This document shows, one piece after another, positions 56,957 to 64,000 of a stretch of DNA of 64,000 bases. Source of the stretch: Sipunculus nudus (Eukaryota > Annelida > Sipuncula > Golfingiida > Sipunculidae). The stretch covers positions 42,704,340 through 42,768,339 of the forward strand of contig CM049322.1 of assembly GCA_026874595.1 (NCBI GenBank). The letters are read 5' to 3'. Numbering within the stretch: position 1 is the first letter of the stretch; each line of letters opens with the position of its first letter. The translations under genes and the position numbers were made by a program. The notes beneath the pieces were generated by a model, which had not been told where the DNA came from, did no database searches, and was given only the letters and a program-made list of their open reading frames with translations.

Positions 56957-59059
56957 ATGAACAAAGCTAACTTCAACTACTCTTTGAAAAACATTCCCAT
57001 CCCTAGTAATCTGTCCTATACCAAATCCCTGATAAGTAAAGTTGAAAGCCTACTTCGGAGAATGCGATGGAAGGCATTCCATTTCGAAAACCCTGGTCAA
57101 ACTTCAGATAAACAAAACTATGGATTCAAAACCACATATTCACCCCCTCATAGCGAACACCTCAGGGCATTTGAAAGTGATATCTACGAAATGGTCCGGA
57201 ACATTGAATTTCAGCACTCACACAATGCATTCCAGAAACAAATGGCCAATGACATCAAAACAATCAGACAATCTGACAATCTCCTAGTACAGGCAGATAA
57301 GACAACCAACCTGTACAGTATGCCGAAAGAACACTTCAATAAACTTCTTACAGAAAACATCACTAAGACATACAAAAAAGCAGACAGAAATATCTGTAAA
57401 AATATCATTACAGAAGCCAAAGAAATAGCCGGTTCCCTTAACCTAGCAGACCGCATCGAAGTCATGGCCGAGCGCAATGCTTACATTACTTTGAAAGACC
57501 ACAAGGATAATTTTGAACAAAACCCCAAGTGCAGATTGATTAATCCAGCAAAATCTGAAATAGGTATCATTAGCAAAAAGCACTTGGAAAAAATTAATAG
57601 CCAACTGAGACTGAAAACCAAACTCAACCAGTGGCAAAATACCGGACAGGTAATATCTTGGTTCAAGAAATTGAAGCTGAAACAAAAATCTAAGTTCATA
57701 AAGTTTGATATTGTTGACTTTTACCCCTCGATCACAGAAGATCTTCTCATGAAAGCCCTCAAATTTGCCAAAACCATGGTCTCCATTCCAGAGGATGTTA
57801 TCAAAACCATCCTGCACAGCAGGAAAAGCTTACTGTTTAGCAACGGTAACACCTGGGTGAAAAAAGATCACACTAGTTTTGACGTCACCATGGGCAGTTT
57901 TGATGGCGCTGAAGTATGCGAAATTGTTGGTTTATACATCCTAGATATGTTGAAAAAGGAATTTGGTGTAAATGCTCTAGGCCTGTATCGTGATGACGGT
58001 TTAGGTTGTTTCCCCAACATGTCTGGACCCAAAGCAGACAGCACCCGTAAGAAAATGATCAAACTCTTTTCCAATGTTGGGTTAAAGATAACCATTGAAA
58101 CTAACCTGACCTGCACAGATTTCTTAGACGTAACATTTGACCTCCAAAATGACATCTTCTACCCTTACAGAAAACCGAACAATGACCCTCTCTATATCCA
58201 CGCACAATCCAATCACCCCCCAGCTATCATTAGGCAGATACCTATGATGATCAGTAAACGTGTTTCTGACAACTCCTGCAATAAAGAGCTATTTATGAAA
58301 GCCAAACCCATGTATGATGAAGCTTTAGCGAAAAGCGGGTTCTCAGAAAGCTTAAAATATGTTGAACCAACAGTGAAAAGCAAGAGAAACAGGAAAAGGA
58401 AAATAATATGGTTTAATCCACCCTACAGCCGTCATGTAAAAACCAACATTGGCAGAAAATTCATGAAACTAGTTGAAAAACACTTCCCTCAACATCACAG
58501 GTACCACAGGTTATTCAACAGGAACAATTTGAAAATTAGCTACAGCTGTCTACCCAACATGTCTAACCTGATCAGCAAACATAATATGAAGGTTCTAAAT
58601 TCTGACAATGCTGTGAATGCACCCCAAAAACAATGTAACTGCCGTAAAAAAGACGAATGTCCTATGAATGGTCAATGTCAGCTGAAATGCATTGTCTATA
58701 AAGCAACAGTTAGAACAGACAATGACGTGAAACACTACATAGGGTGTACTGAAGGTGATTTCAAGACAAGATATAATAACCACAAGCAATCCTTTCGGAA
58801 CAGATCCCACGCTAAAAACACTGAACTGTCTAAACACATTTGGTCACTAAAAGACAACAATATCAATTACAAGCTCTCCTGGGAAATATCTGCCAAGGCA
58901 GCACCTTACTTCTGTGGGACTAGGAAGTGTGATCTCTGCTTGTCTGAAAAGCTACTTATAGCTACGGCCCCCCCTGGATCATTGTTGAACTCAAGAGCTG
59001 AAATTCTCTCCAAGTGCCGCCATCAAAACAAATTCACCCTGAAATATTTTAAAACCTAG
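56957..59059 (+). CDS. U16: PLE RT-endonuclease, intact 700 aa
   Basis: Same protein as U3 (K26I, Y127F, N151I). First full unit of the repeated 13-unit period. Confidence 0.94.
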   Translation: MNKANFNYSLKNIPIPSNLSYTKSLISKVESLLRRMRWKAFHFENPGQTSDKQNYGFKTTYSPPHSEHLRAFESDIYEMVRNIEFQHSHNAFQKQMANDIKTIRQSDNLLVQADKTTNLYSMPKEHFNKLLTENITKTYKKADRNICKNIITEAKEIAGSLNLADRIEVMAERNAYITLKDHKDNFEQNPKCRLINPAKSEIGIISKKHLEKINSQLRLKTKLNQWQNTGQVISWFKKLKLKQKSKFIKFDIVDFYPSITEDLLMKALKFAKTMVSIPEDVIKTILHSRKSLLFSNGNTWVKKDHTSFDVTMGSFDGAEVCEIVGLYILDMLKKEFGVNALGLYRDDGLGCFPNMSGPKADSTRKKMIKLFSNVGLKITIETNLTCTDFLDVTFDLQNDIFYPYRKPNNDPLYIHAQSNHPPAIIRQIPMMISKRVSDNSCNKELFMKAKPMYDEALAKSGFSESLKYVEPTVKSKRNRKRKIIWFNPPYSRHVKTNIGRKFMKLVEKHFPQHHRYHRLFNRNNLKISYSCLPNMSNLISKHNMKVLNSDNAVNAPQKQCNCRKKDECPMNGQCQLKCIVYKATVRTDNDVKHYIGCTEGDFKTRYNNHKQSFRNRSHAKNTELSKHIWSLKDNNINYKLSWEISAKAAPYFCGTRKCDLCLSEKLLIATAPPGSLLNSRAEILSKCRHQNKFTLKYFKT

Positions 59060-59661
59060 CATTCGTACTCATATTCAGCGTGCCCCCTTAACCCCCCCCC
59101 CCCCCCCCACACGAGGATCCGCTGGGCGGACTGATTTGTTCAGGTGGTTGTTCTCTCACTGCTGGCTCGTGGAGTCCATTGGATGACAGGAAAGTTCTAC
59201 TTTATCCTGGTCTAATGGGCTTTACGACCTTCAGCTAGGAGACTTGCACCACTTGGTATGGGTATAGTATATTTGCCTTTTATATTGTATATTTGCCTTG
59301 TATATTGTGTATTTTCACAGTATATTTGTATTTTTATCATATCATATGTATACTACTGATATGTTCACCGCTTCCAAGGCCCTATTAGAAATCATTTCAA
59401 TATGCTGATTGAGCATCCTGGTTATATCTTTGTATTATATTTACTATTTACTACATTATATAACCTCTTTGCCCTGCCCTGTTATGTTCCAGTATCGCAC
59501 GTGTACCCCGACCAATCCTATGTGCACCCGAGAACAATAGGATCAGTGTCAGTCTTTCACATGCCCCCCCCCCCCCCCGACCCGAATCGCACAAAGCATA
59601 ATCTCGTAATCTCGTAAAGTCTCGGCTTTTCAAACCACGACGTTAGCTTCATTCTAACCAC

Positions 59662-59709
59662 ATTCACCTGATGATCGGGTCGCATCCCGTGAAACAGTCT
59701 GTTGTGAAT
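59662..59709 (+). ncRNA. Hammerhead ribozyme, spacer S16
   Basis: Sequence unchanged; predicted cut 59703/59704. The host spacer 59060-59881 has poly-C tracts of 17 and 15 and the same two one-base deletions as S3. Confidence 0.9.
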
Positions 59710-59881
59710 TAACAGTGTTTTTTTTCTCAGAGTTATACCGCTCTGGCCTAGCTTGTAGGCCATAGAGCACTTTACATCGGAGGGTAACACTACCTTCTAC
59801 TCCAGCTCCAGCGACAGGTACGTTGTCGAGCACTCTTGTTAACCCACCCTGTCCAGAAATTCACCTTGTAACATCTACAGA

Positions 59882-61984
59882 ATGAACAAAGCTAACTTCA
59901 ACTACTCTTTGAAAAACATTCCCATCCCTAGTAATCTGTCCTATACCAAATCCCTGATAAGTAAAGTTGAAAGCCTACTTCGGAGAATGCGATGGAAGGC
60001 ATTCCATTTCGAAAACCCTGGTCAAACTTCAGATAAACAAAACTATGGATTCAAAACCACATAGTCACCCCCTCATAGCGAACACCTCAGGGCATTTGAA
60101 AGTGATATCTACGAAATGGTCCGGAACATTGAATTTCAGCACTCACACAATGCATTCCAGAAACAAATGGCCAATGACATCAAAACAATCAGACAATCTG
60201 ACAATCTCCTAGTACAGGCAGATAAGACAACCAACCTGTACAGTATGCCGAAAGAACACTTCAATAAACTTCTTACAGAAAACATCACTAAGACATACAA
60301 AAAAGCAGACAGAAATATCTGTAAAAATATCATTACAGAAGCCAAAGAAATAGCCGGTTCCCTTAACCTAGCAGACCGCATCGAAGTCATGGCCGAGCGC
60401 AATGCTTACATTACTTTGAAAGACCACAAGGATAATTTTGAACAAAACCCCAAGTGCAGATTGATTAATCCAGCAAAATCTGAAATAGGTATCATTAGCA
60501 AAAAGCACTTGGAAAAAATTAATAGCCAACTGAGACTGAAAACCAAACTCAACCAGTGGCAAAATACCGGACAGGTAATATCTTGGTTCAAGAAATTGAA
60601 GCTGAAACAAAAATCTAAGTTCATAAAGTTTGATATTGTTGACTTTTACCCCTCGATCACAGAAGATCTTCTCATGAAAGCCCTCAAATTTGCCAAAACC
60701 ATGGTCTCCATTCCAGAGGATGTTATCAAAACCATCCTGCACAGCAGGAAAAGCTTACTGTTTAGCAACGGTAACACCTGGGTGAAAAAAGATCACACTA
60801 GTTTTGACGTCACCATGGGCAGTTTTGATGGCGCTGAAGTATGCGAAATTGTTGGTTTATACATCCTAGATATGTTGAAAAAGGAATTTGGTGTAAATGC
60901 TCTAGGCCTGTATCGTGATGACGGTTTAGGTTGTTTCCCCGACATGTCTGGACCCAAAGCAGACAGCACCCGTAAGAAAATGATCAAACTCTTTTCCAAT
61001 GTTGGGTTAAAGATAACCATTGAAACTAACCTGACCTGCACAGATTTCTTAGACGTAACATTTGACCTCCAAAATGACATCTTCTACCCTTACAGAAAAC
61101 CGAACAATGACCCTCTCTATATCCACGCACAATCCAATCACCCCCCAGCTATCATTAGGCAGATACCTATGATGATCAGTAAACGTGTTTCTGACAACTC
61201 CTGCAATAAAGAGCTATTTATGAAAGCCAAACCCATGTATGATGAAGCTTTAGCGAAAAGCGGGTTCTCAGAAAGCTTAAAATATGTTGAACCAACAGTG
61301 AAAAGCAAGAGAAACAGGAAAAGGAAAATAATATGGTTTAATCCACCCTACAGCCGTCATGTAAAAACCAACATTGGCAGAAAATTCATGAAACTAGTTG
61401 AAAAACACTTCCCTCAACATCACAGGTACCACAGGTTATTCAACAGGAACAATTTGAAAATTAGCTACAGCTGTCTACCCAACATGTCTAACCTGATCAG
61501 CAAACATAATATGAAGGTTCTAAATTCTGACAATGCTGTGAATGCACCCCAAAAACAATGTAACTGCCGTAAAAAAGACGAATGTCCTATGAATGGTCAA
61601 TGTCAGCTGAAATGCATTGTCTATAAAGCAACAGTTAGAACAGACAATGACGTGAAACACTACATAGGGTGTACTGAAGGTGATTTCAAGACAAGATATA
61701 ATAACCACAAGCAATCCTTTCGGAACAGATCCCACGCTAAAAACACTGAACTGTCTAAACACATTTGGTCACTAAAAGACAACAATATCAATTACAAGCT
61801 CTCCTGGGAAATATCTGCCAAGGCAGCACCTTACTTCTGTGGGACTAGGAAGTGTGATCTCTGCTTGTCTGAAAAGCTACTTATAGCTACGGCCCCCCCT
61901 GGATCATTGTTGAACTCAAGAGCTGAAATTCTCTCCAAGTGCCGCCATCAAAACAAATTCACCCTGAAATATTTTAAAACCTAG
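59882..61984 (+). pseudogene. U17: PLE RT-endonuclease with early nonsense codon
   Basis: Repeats U4: TAG at codon 61 (60062-60064), K26I, Y127F, N151I, N354D, with an open frame from Met79 (60116) to the normal stop. Confidence 0.9.
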
Positions 61985-62591
61985 CATTCGTACTCATATT
62001 CAGCGTGCCCCCTTAACCCCCCCCCCCCCCCCCCACACGAGGATCCGCTGGGCGGACTGATTTGTTCAGGTGGTTGTTCTCTCACTGCTGGCTCGTGGAG
62101 TCCATTGGATGACAGGAAAGTTCTACTTTATCCTGGTCTAATGGGCTTTACGACCTTCAGCTAGGAGACTTGCACCACTTGGTATGGGTATAGTATATTT
62201 GCCTTTTATATTGTATATTTGCCTTGTATATTGTGTATTTTCACAGTATATGTGTATTTTTATCATATCATATGTATACTACTGATATGTTCACCGCTTC
62301 CAAGGCCCTATTAGAAATCATTTCAATATGCTGATTGAGCATCCTGGTTATATCTTTGTATTATATTTACTATTTACTACATTATATAACCTCTTTGCCC
62401 TGCCCTGTTATGTTCCAGTATCGCACGTGTACCCCGACCAATCCTATTGTGCACCCGAGAACAATAGGATCAGTGTCAGTCTTTCACATGCCCCCCCCCC
62501 CCCCCCCCGACCCGAATCGCACAAAGCATAATCTCGTAATCTCGTAAAGTCTCGGCTTTTCAAACCACGACGTTAGCTTCATTCTAACCAC

Positions 62592-62639
62592 ATTCACCTG
62601 ATGATCGGGTCGCATCCCGTGAAACAGTCTGTTGTGAAT
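62592..62639 (+). ncRNA. Hammerhead ribozyme, spacer S17
   Basis: Sequence unchanged; predicted cut 62633/62634. The host spacer 61985-62812 has poly-C tracts of 18 and 18, as in S4. Confidence 0.9.
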
Positions 62640-62812
62640 TAACAGTGTTGTTTTTCTTCAGAGTTATACCGCTCTGGCCTAGCTTGTAGGCCATAGAGCA
62701 CTTTACATCGGAGGGTAACACTACCTTCTACTCCAGCTCCAGCGACAGGTACGTTGTCGAGCACTCTTGTTAACCCACCCTGTCCAGAAATTCACCTTGT
62801 AACATCTACAGA

Positions 62813-64000
62813 ATGAACAAAGCTAACTTCAACTACTCTTTGAAAAACATTCCCATCCCTAGTAATCTGTCCTATACCAAATCCCTGAAAAGTAAAGTTG
62901 AAAGCCTACTTCGGAGAATGCGATGGAAGGCATTCCATTTCGAAAACCCTGGTCAAACTTCAGATAAACAAAACTATGGATTCAAAACCACATATTCACC
63001 CCCTAATAGCGAACACCTCAGGGCATTTGAAAGTGATATCTACGAAATGGTCCGGAACATTGAATTTCAGCACTCACACAATGCATTCCAGAAACAAATG
63101 GCCAATGACATCAAAACAATCAGACAATCTGACAATCTCCTAGTACAGGCAGATAAGACAACCAACCTGTACAGTATGCCGAAAGAACAATACAATAAAC
63201 TTCTTACAGAAAACATCACTAAGACATACAAAAAAGCAGACAGAAATATCTGTAAAAATATCAATACAGAAGCCAAAGAAATAGCCGGTTCCCTTAACCT
63301 AGCAGACCGCATCGAAGTCATGGCCGAGCGCAATGCTTACATTACTTTGAAAGACCACAAGGATAATTTTGAACAAAACCCCAAGTGCAGATTGATTAAT
63401 CCAGCAAAATCTGAAATAGGTATCATTAGCAAAAAGCACTTGGAAAAAATTAATAGCCAACTGAGACTGAAAACCAAACTCAACCAGTGGCAAAATACCG
63501 GACAGGTAATATCTTGGTTCAAGAAATTGAAGCTGAAACAAAAATCTAAGTTCATAAAGTTTGATATTGTTGACTTTTACCCCTCGATCACAGAAGATCT
63601 TCTCATGAAAGCCCTCAAATTTGCCAAAACCATGGTCTCCATTCCAGAGGATGTTATCAAAACCATCCTGCACAGCAGGAAAAGCTTACTGTTTAGCAAC
63701 GGTAACACCTGGGTGAAAAAAGATCACACTAGTTTTGACGTCACCATGGGCAGTTTTGATGGCGCTGAAGTATGCGAAATTGTTGGTTTATACATCCTAG
63801 ATATGTTGAAAAAGGAATTTGGTGTAAATGCTCTAGGCCTGTATCGTGATGACGGTTTAGGTTGTTTCCCCAACATGTCTGGACCCAAAGCAGACAGCAC
63901 CCGTAAGAAAATGATCAAACTCTTTTCCAATGTTGGGTTAAAGATAACCATTGAAACTAACCTGACCTGCACAGATTTCTTAGACGTAACATTTGACCTC
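62813..64000 (+). CDS. U18: PLE RT-endonuclease, partial at window edge
   Basis: Start codon and the first 396 codons, through motif E, are present and open; the window ends inside the ORF. Variants K26, H65N and H126Q match U5. Confidence 0.93.
   Translation, partial: MNKANFNYSLKNIPIPSNLSYTKSLKSKVESLLRRMRWKAFHFENPGQTSDKQNYGFKTTYSPPNSEHLRAFESDIYEMVRNIEFQHSHNAFQKQMANDIKTIRQSDNLLVQADKTTNLYSMPKEQYNKLLTENITKTYKKADRNICKNINTEAKEIAGSLNLADRIEVMAERNAYITLKDHKDNFEQNPKCRLINPAKSEIGIISKKHLEKINSQLRLKTKLNQWQNTGQVISWFKKLKLKQKSKFIKFDIVDFYPSITEDLLMKALKFAKTMVSIPEDVIKTILHSRKSLLFSNGNTWVKKDHTSFDVTMGSFDGAEVCEIVGLYILDMLKKEFGVNALGLYRDDGLGCFPNMSGPKADSTRKKMIKLFSNVGLKITIETNLTCTDFLDVTFDL

Larger units (their letters stand above)
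13897..64000 (+). mobile_element. Head-to-tail array of Penelope-like element units (U1-U18)
   Basis: Seventeen start codons of the same ORF recur at spacings of 2920-2931 bp (16002, 18928, 21853, 24784, 27710, 30635, 33561, 36485, 39412, 42337, 45257, 48178, 51104, 54031, 56957, 59882, 62813), preceded by one 5'-truncated unit. All units point the same way and nothing is inserted between them. Units differ by only a few substitutions, two poly-C length polymorphisms, and rare one-base indels. Tandem copies with a truncated leader copy are typical of PLEs, where the duplicated portion is called a pseudo-LTR, but those usually involve two or a few copies. A run of this length looks like a macrosatellite built from a complete retroelement. 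The right end lies outside the window. Confidence 0.95.

Noticed and set aside
13897-64000. CRISPR array or bacterial retron/group II intron array
   Set aside because: Repeat units are 2.9 kb and protein-coding, with animal-type flanks, split exons and a PLE-type RT; no Cas genes, no short repeats with unique spacers.

Overview
The window is animal nuclear DNA, most likely from a marine invertebrate and perhaps a mollusc. It has AT-rich intergenic sequence, long TA/CT/AAT microsatellites, GT-AG split exons, a tRNA-like SINE fragment, and a GACGGACAGACGG / GTGATCGCCTGAGCTCAG type repeat that I associate with mollusc genomes (from memory, not a search). No prokaryotic gene, rRNA, functional tRNA or CRISPR array was seen.

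Layout. (1) Positions 1-13896 are gene-poor flank. They hold microsatellites, a 59-bp inverted repeat pair 1.8 kb apart, a SINE-like fragment, palindrome-rich MITE-like debris and a block of diverged tandem repeats. They also hold relics of lipocalin genes. One relic has three phase-compatible exons (6725-6856, 7851-7930, 8296-8467) whose last exon carries a frameshifting deletion. A second, older exon copy at 2556-2769 has a nonsense codon. (2) From 13897 to the end of the window there is one uninterrupted head-to-tail array of a 2.92-kb unit: a 5'-truncated first unit (U1), sixteen full-length units (U2-U17) and a partial last unit (U18). The array runs off the window.

Each unit encodes a 700-residue reverse transcriptase with a C-terminal GIY-YIG endonuclease, i.e. 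a canonical-order Penelope-like element (PLE), possibly of the 'Hydra' C-terminal-EN clade. Thirteen of the sixteen complete units are fully open or carry only missense changes once U4 and U17 (same nonsense codon) and U12 and U13 (same +1 frameshift) are set aside; that leaves twelve intact copies (U2, U3, U5-U11, U14-U16). Every spacer contains a 48-nt type I hammerhead ribozyme that fits the consensus base by base, plus two strong hairpins, a 20-bp direct repeat and two poly-C tracts. Excluding the two poly-C tracts, spacers are 792 nt (790 nt in two), so the length differences between units come almost wholly from poly-C slippage and the one-base insertion in U12/U13.

How it may work together (inference): readthrough RNA from the array would be cut by the ribozymes into unit-length RNAs of about 2.9 kb, each with a 179-nt leader, the RT-EN ORF and a 0.64-kb tail. 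Such RNAs could be mRNA, retrotransposition template, or substrate for circularisation. Shared private variants show that the array grows by duplication of blocks of units. U3-U5 reappear as U16-U18 exactly 38,029 bp (13 units) later with the same private variants and the same poly-C lengths, which means either very recent block duplication or an assembly artefact.
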